Shown: in pieces, positions 43,448 through 51,249 of the stretch
Position numbering within the stretch: position 1 is the stretch's first letter
Layout: each line of letters begins with the position of its first letter
Assembly (NCBI GenBank): GCA_015654675.1
Contig: JAATGM010000002.1
Location: 1-64,000, forward strand
Origin: Planctomycetota bacterium
GTDB taxonomy: Bacteria > Planctomycetota > Phycisphaerae > UBA1845 > UTPLA1
Length of the DNA: 64,000 nucleotides
Direction: 5' to 3'
Translations under genes and position numbers: made by a program
Notes under the pieces: generated by a model
Told to the model about the DNA's origin: nothing
What the model saw: only the letters and a program-made list of their open reading frames with translations
The model's database searches: none

Positions 43448-43463
43448 ATGAACGTCCGTTCAT
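43448..43463 (+). promoter_or_regulatory. Palindromic operator candidate upstream of sigma factor
   Basis: ATGAACG-TC-CGTTCAT is a perfect 7+2+7 palindrome about 98 bases before the start codon at 43561, in a region insulated by two terminators. Probably a repressor or activator site for the sigma-factor gene. No cognate regulator can be named. Confidence 0.5.
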
Positions 43464-43560
43464 GCGCATTTCAGCGTCGTTTCCGGCCTATGAGTCACAA
43501 TCTCTCATGAGTCAGCGGCGAGCGGAGTCTCGCAGCGCATATTGAAAGGAAGGCAAAGCC

Positions 43561-44469
43561 ATGGTTGCCCTTCGAAATCGAGTATCCGAACCGGCCAGTG
43601 AAGATGCACGACCCCGGTTGCATATTTCCGGAAGGCGTCGCGTCGTCACCGCTCCGTCGAAGTCAACGCGTACGGCGGGCTGGCCTGTTCCGCCGCGATA
43701 CGTGATGAATGATGAGCTCTCCGATCCTTCAGAAGAGCAGACCCTGTTCGCCAACTGGACGAATCCGCCCTGGCCGTCCGGGCGCATCACGCCGGATGAG
43801 GAATCTCTTTGCTTTAAGCAACTCAATTTCGCGGCGTACAAACTGAGCCGACTCTACACGGAAGTCGTCAGCAGTTGGTCGCCGACTGCTCATAAGCGCT
43901 ACGCGATCTGGCTTGAGCGCCATACGGCCCTGCGGAGCCATCTGATCGACGCGAATCTTGGCCTGGTCTATGACCTGATGCGCCGCAATCGCTTCAGCAT
44001 TCTGGATCGGGATGAGATCCTGAGCGAAGGCATGCTGGCATTCCTGCGGGCGGTGGACACGTTCGATCCGTGGCGCGGCTTCCGCTTCAGCACCTATGCG
44101 TGCAATGCGATGCTTCGCGCTTTTTCCCGCGCCGCCGGAAAACAAGCGCATCGCCGCTCCGTGTTTTCGTCGAGCACGATCCCGGCTAACGAACTGCATG
44201 ACGCGTCGGAAGCCATCCAAAATGACGAGGGTCTGCTTTACGTCGAGCGACTGCGGGGCATCCTCGAGTCCAACTCGGCTGAACTTTCGCACGTTGAGCG
44301 CGAAGTTCTGGCGAAGCGATTCCCGCGTCCCACGGACGGTGAGCGTCTGACGTTGGACGGCATTGGCCGGCATCTCGACGTCAGCAAAGAACGTGTTCGC
44401 CAGATTGAGCGTGTGGCGCTGCGGAAGCTGCGTCGGGCGCTTGAAAAGGACCCCGTACTCAAATCCTAG
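43561..44469 (+). CDS. Sigma-70 family sigma factor (group 2/3-like)
   Basis: A 302-residue sigma factor. After about 110 residues without clear similarity come regions 1.2-2 (about 115-195: LIDANLGLVYDLMRRNRF, DRDEILSEGMLAFLRAVDTF and RGFRFSTYACNAMLRAF, the -10 recognition helix). Region 4 (about 230-295) contains LDGIGRHLDVSKERVRQIERVALRKLR. It is shorter than a primary sigma and much larger than an ECF factor; region 3 is reduced. The context of DUF883, YqjE-like and PRC-barrel genes suggests stress control, which is inference. ATG 43561 has GAAAGGAAGG upstream. Confidence 0.92.
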   Translation: MVALRNRVSEPASEDARPRLHISGRRRVVTAPSKSTRTAGWPVPPRYVMNDELSDPSEEQTLFANWTNPPWPSGRITPDEESLCFKQLNFAAYKLSRLYTEVVSSWSPTAHKRYAIWLERHTALRSHLIDANLGLVYDLMRRNRFSILDRDEILSEGMLAFLRAVDTFDPWRGFRFSTYACNAMLRAFSRAAGKQAHRRSVFSSSTIPANELHDASEAIQNDEGLLYVERLRGILESNSAELSHVEREVLAKRFPRPTDGERLTLDGIGRHLDVSKERVRQIERVALRKLRRALEKDPVLKS

Positions 44470-44481
44470 TGATAATTGATT

Positions 44482-44518
44482 CCCACGCGACGGATCGCCT
44501 TGGCGATTGCAGCGTGGG
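44482..44518 (+). promoter_or_regulatory. Structured leader between sigma factor and DUF883 gene
   Basis: CCCACGC (44482-44488) pairs with GCGTGGG (44512-44518), and inside ATCGCC (44494) pairs with GGCGAT (44507), giving a long two-part hairpin. There is no T-run after it, so it is not a terminator; it may be an mRNA processing or stabilising element in the gap before 44552. Confidence 0.45.
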
Positions 44519-44551
44519 GCGAGATGAGACCACTTGATAAGGACGCCTAAC

Positions 44552-44779
44552 ATGACGAAGAATCGAACTTTGAATGCCAATCGTAATAGCGTGAAAGAAC
44601 TTCGGAACCACGCCGAAGCCGTGGGCCGAGACGTGCAGGAACTGGCATCAGCCGCGGGCGATATGGCGCGCCATCAGCTCGATCCGTTGGCCGAATATGT
44701 GCAGGCCAAACCGGTCAAGAGTCTGCTGATCGCGGCCGGTGTCGGCGCGATGCTGGGCCTGATTTTGGGTCGACGCTAG
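44552..44779 (+). CDS. DUF883 (ElaB/YqjD-like) protein
   Basis: A 75-residue protein from ATG 44552 (AAGGAC upstream). A coiled-coil helix (ELRNHAEAVGRDVQELASAAGDM) is followed by PLAEYVQAKPVKSLLIAAGVGAMLGLILGRR. The final hydrophobic helix and GRR end are the signature of the DUF883 family of C-tail-anchored, ribosome-associated stress proteins (ElaB, YqjD). As in enterobacteria, a YqjE-like gene follows, here ten bases downstream. Confidence 0.9.
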   Translation: MTKNRTLNANRNSVKELRNHAEAVGRDVQELASAAGDMARHQLDPLAEYVQAKPVKSLLIAAGVGAMLGLILGRR

Positions 44780-44789
44780 GAGCTCGTTG

Positions 44790-45257
44790 ATGCCTTCGGG
44801 CAAGCGACCTCACTCGGAACCGGCCGGTGGGCGGATTTCGCCGGAAGCGACGAATCCGCCTGCCGACCAACCTTCCGCCGAATCAAACGGCGACCCCTTG
44901 CATGCGCTGATCTCCAGTTTAGGAGCGCTGCGTGAGGAGGTCCGGCTGCTTTACGAAGTTCGGATGGATCAAATGCGAGTCGCGGTCCGCGATTTCGTGT
45001 CCGGCGCCGTCACGAAGTTCGTTGGGTGGCTTTCCGCGCTGATGCTTGGGTTCCTGGCGGCGAGTTTTGTGATGTACGGGACGGCGCTGGGCCTGGCGAA
45101 GCTGTTCGGAGACCGTCTGTGGGCCGGCTTCCTGCTGGCGGGTTTGCTGCTGTTTGGTTCAATCGGCGCGGTCGTCATAACTCTTGCAATACGCGACCGG
45201 CGTCGTATTCGTGAACGGCTGAAAGACAAGTATGACACAAATGTCCCATCAAACTGA
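44790..45257 (+). CDS. YqjE-like / phage-holin-superfamily membrane protein
   Basis: A 155-residue protein. ATG 44790 has AGGAG seven bases before; a TTG one codon earlier is ignored. A hydrophilic N-terminus (about 1-45) and an amphipathic helix (ALISSLGALREEVRLLYEVR) lead to two membrane helices (LSALMLGFLAASFVMYGTAL and LWAGFLLAGLLLFGSIGAVV). The end is basic (RDRRRIRERLKDKYD). This matches the YqjE / putative holin superfamily (PF07332), usually encoded with DUF883 proteins. Overlaps the next gene by 26 bases. Confidence 0.85.
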   Translation: MPSGKRPHSEPAGGRISPEATNPPADQPSAESNGDPLHALISSLGALREEVRLLYEVRMDQMRVAVRDFVSGAVTKFVGWLSALMLGFLAASFVMYGTALGLAKLFGDRLWAGFLLAGLLLFGSIGAVVITLAIRDRRRIRERLKDKYDTNVPSN

Positions 45258-45636
45258 AGCCGTGTTGAGCTGCGCGCAGGATGATGGATCCGACGCGGGA
45301 TTTCTTCGCGAGCGGGCCTGTGTGGTCCGGTCTGATCTTCACCGGGCGTGGTGCGACGTCGTCACCTCGCTTCGCCGCGCGGCAAATCCGAGCACTTTGA
45401 TCCACTATCACCCCGTCGGCGTGACCGTGGCGGTCGGAGTTGCGACGGCCATAGGAGTGCGAGAAATCAGCAAGCCGCGAGAGGCGGAGCGAAAGCCCGG
45501 ATTGCTGCGGAAGACGCTCCGAGTGGCGCGCGGAATGATCGTGCGCTCAGTGATTTCGCAAGGAGCGCTCTGGTTCCTTGGGACGCAACAATACGAAGAA
45601 ACCGAACCGGCGACTGAAACGGGAGACATGGAATGA
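45232..45636 (+). CDS. Small envelope protein of the DUF883-YqjE operon, unknown
   Basis: A 134-residue protein starting inside the 3' end of the YqjE-like gene (ATG 45232; ATG 45241 is an alternative). A helical N-terminal region (about 25-55) is followed by the weakly hydrophobic stretch GVTVAVGVATAIGVREI and a basic region (RKTLRVARGMIVRSVIS). By position and character it takes the place of YqjK in enterobacterial sets, but no sequence motif proves that. Its stop overlaps the next ATG (ATGA at 45633). Confidence 0.6.
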   Translation: MTQMSHQTEAVLSCAQDDGSDAGFLRERACVVRSDLHRAWCDVVTSLRRAANPSTLIHYHPVGVTVAVGVATAIGVREISKPREAERKPGLLRKTLRVARGMIVRSVISQGALWFLGTQQYEETEPATETGDME

Positions 45637-47579
45637 GTGATCCCGTTTCGAAGCCGCAGATACCATCCGGCGACGCCGTTCGTGCGAGCGCTCCCGCGTT
45701 GCACGCCCAGGCCGCAACGCGGCTGACGCGATCGCTGCTGGGCGTATGCCTGGTCCTGGCCGTGCTCTATTTCGCCCGCGATCTGCTCATTCCAATCGCG
45801 CTGGCGATTTTCCTTTCATTCTTGCTGGCGCCGCTCGTCCGCGCCATCCAGAGTCGCGGATTGCCGCGCATTCCCTCGGTTATGGTCGTCGCGACCATCA
45901 CAGTGGCGGGGCTGACACTGGGCGGCTGGTTCGTCGGTTCGCAGGCGATTGGCTTGGTTCAGGAGTTGCCTGCTTATCGGGAAAACATAGTAGCGAAGGC
46001 CCGCGCGCTGCGTGAGTCGGTCGGCGGCAAGTTTCGCCCAGTCATGCAGACGATTGACGCCGTCACCAGTGAGGCAAACGCGCCGCATTCCCCGACCGAG
46101 GGCGCGGCGTCCGGTGCGCATACCGCCGCAGACAAGCCCGCGGTGCAGAATGCATCACACACGGGCTCCGACACGCCGGCCTCGCAATTTCAGATCCTGC
46201 GGGCGGCGATCTTCCCGCTGCTTCATCCGTTTGAAGTGGTCGGGCTGGCGTCTGTATTCTTGATTTTCTTCCTGGTCTATCGCGAGGATCTCAGGGATCG
46301 CATCATCTGGGTTTGCGGGCGGGCTCACCTCAGTCTCACGACAACCGCGCTGACCGACGCTGGAACGCGCGTCAGCCGCTATTTCGGCGGACTTGTCCTG
46401 GCGAACGGCTTGCACGGCCTGGTTGTGACCATCGGGCTGACCCTGCTTGGAATTCCGAACGCCCTGGTGTTTGGTGTCATCGCCGCACTGTTGCGATTTA
46501 TTCCATTCCTCGGGCCGGCTATCGCAGCCATTCTCCCCTGCACGCTCGCCCTGTCGCTTTTCGATGGGTGGGCTCGTCCGATTCTCGTGATCCTGCTGTT
46601 CATTCTGGTCGACGTCATGAGCGCAAATCTGCTCGAACCGTGGCTGTATGGCGCCCGGACTGGCGCGTCGCCGACGGCAATTATCCTTTCAACGGTTGTC
46701 TGGACCTGGCTGTGGGGTGGTATTGGGCTGGTTCTGGCAACGCCGATCACGGTCTGCCTTGTGGTGCTGGGAAAATATGTTCCGCAGTTTCAGGTGCTTT
46801 ACGTCCTGCTGGGCGACGAACCCGTGCTCGAACCGCATGCGCGACTCTATCAGCGATTGCTGGCGATGGATCGCGCCGAGTCGCACCAGATTGTGCGTGA
46901 TGCGGCGAAGAACGACCCGCCAGAGAAGGTGTTCTCGGAGCTGGTCGTACCGGCCCTGAGTTTGCTCGCCGTCGAGGGCGCTCACGGCCCGCACGATGCT
47001 TCACGGCAGGCATTTGCCGATCAGATGATCGACGACTTTCTGCCGCCAGCAACCGTGGCGGCGAAGGGCGAACAAAGCTCGAGCGAGTCAGGGGTTCTGG
47101 CGCCCGCTGTTGTTCCGCTCAGTCCAGCGGTCGTGCTGATTCCGGCGCATGGTCCGCACGATGAGCTCGCGGCCCGGATTCTGGCGCGACTGCGGGAAGC
47201 CCGCGGCGGACCGAGTCGCGTGGTATCACCGCATCTGCTCATCGCCGAACTATTGGAGATGATTCGCTCAGATCGTCCGACCGCGATTTGCATTGTAAGC
47301 GTTCAGGCCGAGAACATCGGCAGAATTGAACTGCTTTGCCGGCGCATCGCCGAGAGCGAACATACCTGCCCGTTGCTAGTGGGCGTTTGGGATGCTTCGA
47401 TTGACGCAGACCGCCTGCGGCGTCGCCTCAGTCGGGTGCCCCGCGTACAACTCAGTACCACCGCTACGGAAACGCTGCAGGCAATCGAGGCCGTACATCC
47501 CAGTCAGTTGGCCGGGCCGGCCATCAGCACGCCTGCCGCGATCGCTCCGCCGGTGTTCGTCGCGCCGGCGCTCGCCTGA
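45633..47579 (+). CDS. AI-2E-family (PerM-like) membrane exporter with extra C-terminal domain
   Basis: A 648-residue protein. Residues about 25-390 are an AI-2E transporter domain (PF01594): two helices near 35-95, a soluble insert near 110-185, then TM3-8. Family signatures include FGGLVLANGLHGLVVTIGL, LIFFLVYREDLRDR and AALLRFIPFLGPAIAAILP. The family includes autoinducer-2 exporters and Na+/H+ antiporters, so the substrate is open. Unusually, about 260 residues follow. They start with a helical LARLYQRLLAMD-like and PEKVFSELVVPALSLLA segment and continue with an alpha/beta domain (PAVVLIPAHGPHDELAAR, ICIVSVQAENIGRIELLCRR). The order looks like a B12-binding module (four-helix cap plus Rossmann), but the DxHxxG motif is not intact (HGPHDE). 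It closes the DUF883 operon. Confidence 0.85.
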   Translation: MSDPVSKPQIPSGDAVRASAPALHAQAATRLTRSLLGVCLVLAVLYFARDLLIPIALAIFLSFLLAPLVRAIQSRGLPRIPSVMVVATITVAGLTLGGWFVGSQAIGLVQELPAYRENIVAKARALRESVGGKFRPVMQTIDAVTSEANAPHSPTEGAASGAHTAADKPAVQNASHTGSDTPASQFQILRAAIFPLLHPFEVVGLASVFLIFFLVYREDLRDRIIWVCGRAHLSLTTTALTDAGTRVSRYFGGLVLANGLHGLVVTIGLTLLGIPNALVFGVIAALLRFIPFLGPAIAAILPCTLALSLFDGWARPILVILLFILVDVMSANLLEPWLYGARTGASPTAIILSTVVWTWLWGGIGLVLATPITVCLVVLGKYVPQFQVLYVLLGDEPVLEPHARLYQRLLAMDRAESHQIVRDAAKNDPPEKVFSELVVPALSLLAVEGAHGPHDASRQAFADQMIDDFLPPATVAAKGEQSSSESGVLAPAVVPLSPAVVLIPAHGPHDELAARILARLREARGGPSRVVSPHLLIAELLEMIRSDRPTAICIVSVQAENIGRIELLCRRIAESEHTCPLLVGVWDASIDADRLRRRLSRVPRVQLSTTATETLQAIEAVHPSQLAGPAISTPAAIAPPVFVAPALA

Positions 47580-47604
47580 CTCGCCGGGCAATCACTCAAT
47601 TTCG

Positions 47605-49899
47605 TCATCCCGCCGAGGGCGGACTACGCGCCGCCGTTTCAGCGACCACTCGGAGTAATTCGTCAGGGTCCATGGGCTTTGACAGATGCGCGGCGTACCC
47701 GGCGAGCTCGGCCTGGTGGCTGTCCTCGGGCCGTGCGAAGCCGGTCAACGCGATGGCGGCGAGATTCCTGGCGACGCCGCCATCCAACCCGCGCACGCGC
47801 GACAGAAACTCGTAACCATCCACGCCGGGCATGCTGATATCGCTGATGAGCAAGTCGGGGACCTCGGTCCGGATCTGTTCGAGCCCGTCAACGGCAGACG
47901 CTGCGGTTCTGACCTGGCATCCGCTTTCCTTGAGAATTCGCGCGAGCAGCTCACGTCCGTCGTCGTCGTCATCAACAACCACGACACGTAATCCGTGCAG
48001 CGCAGGGAGGTTGGCCATTGCGTCGGACGGCGATTTCGAGCGCAACTGGCCGGCGGCCATCTCGTAGAGCGGGACGGTCACCGTGAACGTAGCACCCTGG
48101 CCCTCTCCACCGCTTGCAGCAGTCACAGTGCCGCCGTGGGCCTCCACCAGTTGCTTCACGATGGCCAATCCCAACCCAAGCCCGCCGTGTTTTCGACGCA
48201 ATGATGAGTCTTCCTGCCGGAAGCGATCAAACACGCTTGGCAGAAAGCTCCGCGAAATGCCCTGACCTGTGTCGGATACGACCAGTTCGGCGCTGGCCCC
48301 GTTGCGACGCAGCTCGACGGTAACCAGTCCGCCTGCCGGCGTGAACTTGAATGCGTTCGACAGGAGATTCCAAACGATCTGCTGCATGCGAACCTGGTCG
48401 GCCATGACAAACAGCTCGGCCGGTTCGATGCGTTTTTCGAGGCGAACCGGACGAGCCAGCGCGTTCGGCATCGCCGAATCGACCACTGCAAGAATGATCG
48501 ATCCGAGTTCGATCGGCTTGAGCTCGACTCGCAGCTTGCCGGAGACGATCGCGCTCATTTCCAGCAAGTCTGCAATAAGCTGCGCCTGAAGCCGCGCATT
48601 GCGGTCGATCGTGTCTATCGCCCGGATCTGTTCGTCGGGCGAGGCGGCCCCGCGTTTCAACAGTTGCGTCCAGCCCACGATGGCGTTGAGCGGGGTTCGC
48701 AGCTCGTGCGATAGATTCGCCAGAAACTCATCTTTCGCTCGGCCAGATTGTTCAACCTCAAACCTGGACCGCTGCTCGTTTTCGAGCAGTGCCTGCCGTT
48801 CTTCTTCGAAGCGCTTTCGTTCGCTGATGTCGCGAAATACGAGTACTGCACCCACGACTTCGTCCAGCGCATTTCGGATCGGCGCGCCGCTATCGTCGAT
48901 CGGACGCTCACTGCCGTCCTTCGCGATCAGGACCGTGTGATTGGCGAGTCCGACGACCTTGCCCTCGCGCAACACCCGGTCGACTGGATTCGCGACCGTG
49001 TGGCGGGTTGCCTCGTTGACAATGCGAAACGATTCTTGGATCGGGCGGGTTTCGGCCTCAGGAAACGTCCAGCCGGTCAACGTCTCCGCGACGCGATTCA
49101 TGAACGTCACGCGTCCAAGCGCGTCCGTTGCGATTACGCCGTCGCCGATGCTTGAGAGTGTCGTACGATATTGTTCGCGACTCTCCAGGAGGTGAATCTG
49201 GGCGACTTTGCGCGCGGCAATTTCCCGCTCTAGACGGTCGCGCTGGCGGCGCAGATGCGCATTCGCAACGAGGACGCCGCCGATCATTGCCGTTCCGAGC
49301 AGCAAGACTGCCCCCAGCACGGCTCCGGTCAACCACCGGAGTTCCATCATCAGACGCCGACGCTGTTCCAATTGGCGGGTTTCGGCTGCACGCAGGTCGG
49401 TTGTGATCTTGCGGGCTTCATCCATGAGCGCTTTGCCTTCCCCGCTGCGGACCCGTTGTAACGCTTCGTTACCTTTGCCCGCCTGGCTCAGCTGAATGGT
49501 CGCGTTCAACTCCCGAATCTTTTCGCTCGAAAGCTGCGCCAGTTTCGCAACCGAGCTGCGTTGCGGAGCGTCGTCAGAAACCAACCTATCGAGTTGCTCG
49601 AACTGGGCATGAATCTTTTCGACAGCCGCCCGATAGGGATCGAGATACGCCGCGTCGCGGGTCAGCAGGTAGCCGCGCTGTCCCGTTTCGGCGTCGCGCA
49701 GACTCCCAAGCACGCCATCAACCGAGCGAAGTACTCGGTACGTGTGTTCGACGTGATTTACCGATTTTACAAGTTGATAATAAATGCCGAACGCGGCTCC
49801 GCCGATCGCCAGCAGGATGCCCAGCGCAATCGCGAGCCCCGCGGTCGATCCGCTGCCAAATGCCCACCATCTGCCGCTCGAGCGCGCCTCAGTATCCAC
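47605..49899 (-). CDS. CHASE3-PAS hybrid sensor histidine kinase
   Basis: A 764-residue hybrid kinase. TM1 (about 18-42) and TM2 (about 190-212) flank a CHASE3 sensor domain with VLGSLRDAETGQRGYLLT. PAS/PAC covers about 235-360 (YRTTLSSIGDGVIATDALG, FRDISERKRFEEE). The phospho-acceptor box is NLSHELRTPLNAIVGW; the ATPase domain shows NLLSNAFKFTPAGG, VSDTGQGI and GGLGLGLAIVKQLV. A C-terminal receiver (about 645-760) has LISDISMPGVDGYEF with its Asp. Start is GTG 49899. No separate partner is next to it; the internal receiver implies phosphorelay or feedback. It converges with the AI-2E gene with only 25 bases between stops and no terminator. Confidence 0.93.
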   Translation of the reverse strand: MDTEARSSGRWWAFGSGSTAGLAIALGILLAIGGAAFGIYYQLVKSVNHVEHTYRVLRSVDGVLGSLRDAETGQRGYLLTRDAAYLDPYRAAVEKIHAQFEQLDRLVSDDAPQRSSVAKLAQLSSEKIRELNATIQLSQAGKGNEALQRVRSGEGKALMDEARKITTDLRAAETRQLEQRRRLMMELRWLTGAVLGAVLLLGTAMIGGVLVANAHLRRQRDRLEREIAARKVAQIHLLESREQYRTTLSSIGDGVIATDALGRVTFMNRVAETLTGWTFPEAETRPIQESFRIVNEATRHTVANPVDRVLREGKVVGLANHTVLIAKDGSERPIDDSGAPIRNALDEVVGAVLVFRDISERKRFEEERQALLENEQRSRFEVEQSGRAKDEFLANLSHELRTPLNAIVGWTQLLKRGAASPDEQIRAIDTIDRNARLQAQLIADLLEMSAIVSGKLRVELKPIELGSIILAVVDSAMPNALARPVRLEKRIEPAELFVMADQVRMQQIVWNLLSNAFKFTPAGGLVTVELRRNGASAELVVSDTGQGISRSFLPSVFDRFRQEDSSLRRKHGGLGLGLAIVKQLVEAHGGTVTAASGGEGQGATFTVTVPLYEMAAGQLRSKSPSDAMANLPALHGLRVVVVDDDDDGRELLARILKESGCQVRTAASAVDGLEQIRTEVPDLLISDISMPGVDGYEFLSRVRGLDGGVARNLAAIALTGFARPEDSHQAELAGYAAHLSKPMDPDELLRVVAETAARSPPSAG

Positions 49900-50114
49900 G
49901 TCCGCTGACGCCTGTTCGTTAACGCGGACAGCGGGCCCAGTTCAACTGGCCGCCGACCACGGAGGACCTTGGTTGGAGTCTTGACGCGAATCGCGTCAAC
50001 CACATCATCGAGGGAAGAATAATCGCTAGCCAGCACCGGTGCGACTTTGAATTCAGCCGATGGCTCTCGTTGCTCGACTTGAGAGGAGCTCCGAGTCACG
50101 AGTCGCTAGAAATG

Positions 50115-50151
50115 AAAAACGGCGCGGCATCGGATGGATGGCGCGCCGTTT
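50115..50151 (-). terminator. Intrinsic terminator for the lipoprotein pair
   Basis: On the minus strand AAACGGCGCG and CGCGCCGTTT form a perfect 10-base stem with a 15-base loop, followed by more T (AAAAA on the plus strand at 50115-50119). It lies 28 bases after the stop at 50180. Confidence 0.8.
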
Positions 50152-50179
50152 GGATTTGTGCCGACTGGAACGGTCGACT

Positions 50180-50572
50180 TCAGCTCTTTTCCTGAACCGT
50201 AATACGGAATTGCTCGGTCACGGCCATTCCATCCGGGCCTTTGGCGACCACGTTGGCGGAATGCTTCTCAACGAGGTCCGCGTCCGGTGCGGCCGTCAAG
50301 ACAAATGTCCGCTCGTTGCCCTCAAGCTTTCCACCGTCGTCGACGATGTGCACGCCTTTGGGCAAGTTCTCGAACGCAATCGTCACAGGCCCTTCAAAAT
50401 TTGATCGGGTGACGACAATTGCGACCTTCTCCGTGCTGCCACGTTTGACCGACTGGTCTGCTGGCTTGACCAGCGTGATCTTTTTGGCGCCAGGTCCCTC
50501 CACGGTGCTTTTCTCGCAGCCGAAGAGAAACAACGCCGGGATGACGATCAGGCAACTCATCTTTTTCAACAT
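50180..50572 (-). CDS. Small lipoprotein with Ig-like fold, paralogue 1
   Basis: A 130-residue lipoprotein: signal LIVIPALFLFGC with Cys19, ATG 50572 after AGGAG. The mature part is one beta-sandwich with KPADQSVKRGSTEKVAIVV, FEGPVTIAFENLPKGVHIVD and a closing VVAKGPDGMAVTEQFRITV, resembling bacterial Ig-like/NEW3-type domains. It is clearly paralogous to the protein encoded 17 bases upstream. Function unknown; probably a periplasmic face lipoprotein. Confidence 0.75.
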   Translation of the reverse strand: MLKKMSCLIVIPALFLFGCEKSTVEGPGAKKITLVKPADQSVKRGSTEKVAIVVTRSNFEGPVTIAFENLPKGVHIVDDGGKLEGNERTFVLTAAPDADLVEKHSANVVAKGPDGMAVTEQFRITVQEKS

Positions 50573-50588
50573 ATCAAGCTCCTTGTGC

Positions 50589-51050
50589 TCAGGTTCGATC
50601 GCGTACAGTTAATGAAATCGACTCAGTCGCGCGGATGCCGTCGGGGCCCTCGGCGGAAATACGGACGTCCTGGTTTTTCACGAGGTCGGCGCGATCACGT
50701 GCCCGAAACACGATCTTGATCGAGTCGGAGCGCGTGCTTCGCGGTGCGTCAACCGCCTCGACTCCGGATGGCAGGTTCTCGACTGTAACTTTCACATCGC
50801 CGCTGAAATTCTCACGGCGCATCCGCACGGTGAGACTCTCCGCGTCGCCACGACGCAGACTGAGATTCGACGGCTTGTAAAGCACAAGCACCTCGCCGTT
50901 CTTGCCACGAACGGTGGTTCCGTCGGTCGGCAATGAGTGGTTTGACGAGCTCCAGCTACGGTCCGACGAGCTCCAACTGGAGTTGTCGGAGCAGCCGGCC
51001 GTCAGCAGCGCGATCATTGCAGCGCCTCCTAATAGAGTTAAGCGGGTCAT
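50589..51050 (-). CDS. Small lipoprotein with Ig-like fold, paralogue 2
   Basis: A 153-residue lipoprotein. ATG 51050 has AAGGAG five bases ahead; a longer frame to 51161 has none. The lipobox is LLTAGC, followed by a Ser/Asp/Trp repeat linker (SSWSSSDRSWSSSNHS) and one beta-sandwich domain aligned with the neighbouring gene: YKPSNLSLRRGDAESLTV, FSGDVKVTVENLPSGVEAVD and AEGPDGIRATESISLTVRD. The pair arose by tandem duplication and is co-transcribed; the terminator lies after the second gene. Confidence 0.75.
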   Translation of the reverse strand: MTRLTLLGGAAMIALLTAGCSDNSSWSSSDRSWSSSNHSLPTDGTTVRGKNGEVLVLYKPSNLSLRRGDAESLTVRMRRENFSGDVKVTVENLPSGVEAVDAPRSTRSDSIKIVFRARDRADLVKNQDVRISAEGPDGIRATESISLTVRDRT

Positions 51051-51249
51051 ACATTCTCCTTCCATTCGGACAGGAAAATCGCTTCGCCGATGTGTTAGCG
51101 AATCGAACGCCGGAAATGGTCCGAAATCTCCAGCGGATGGGATCCCAGCACCGCGATCCATGGGAGTGGAATCGAGGGAGTATTCGAGGCGAGAAGTGAA
51201 TCGTTCATGAATCCGACATGAACTCTATTTCAGATGCCACGAATCCGGT

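Larger units (their letters stand above)
43228..43560. other. Intergenic region with tandem terminators and palindrome
   Basis: A 333-base space holding two intrinsic terminators (43244-43285 and 43294-43335) and a perfect palindrome at 43448-43463 upstream of the sigma-factor gene. GAAAGGAAGG before ATG 43561 is its ribosome site. Confidence 0.7.
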
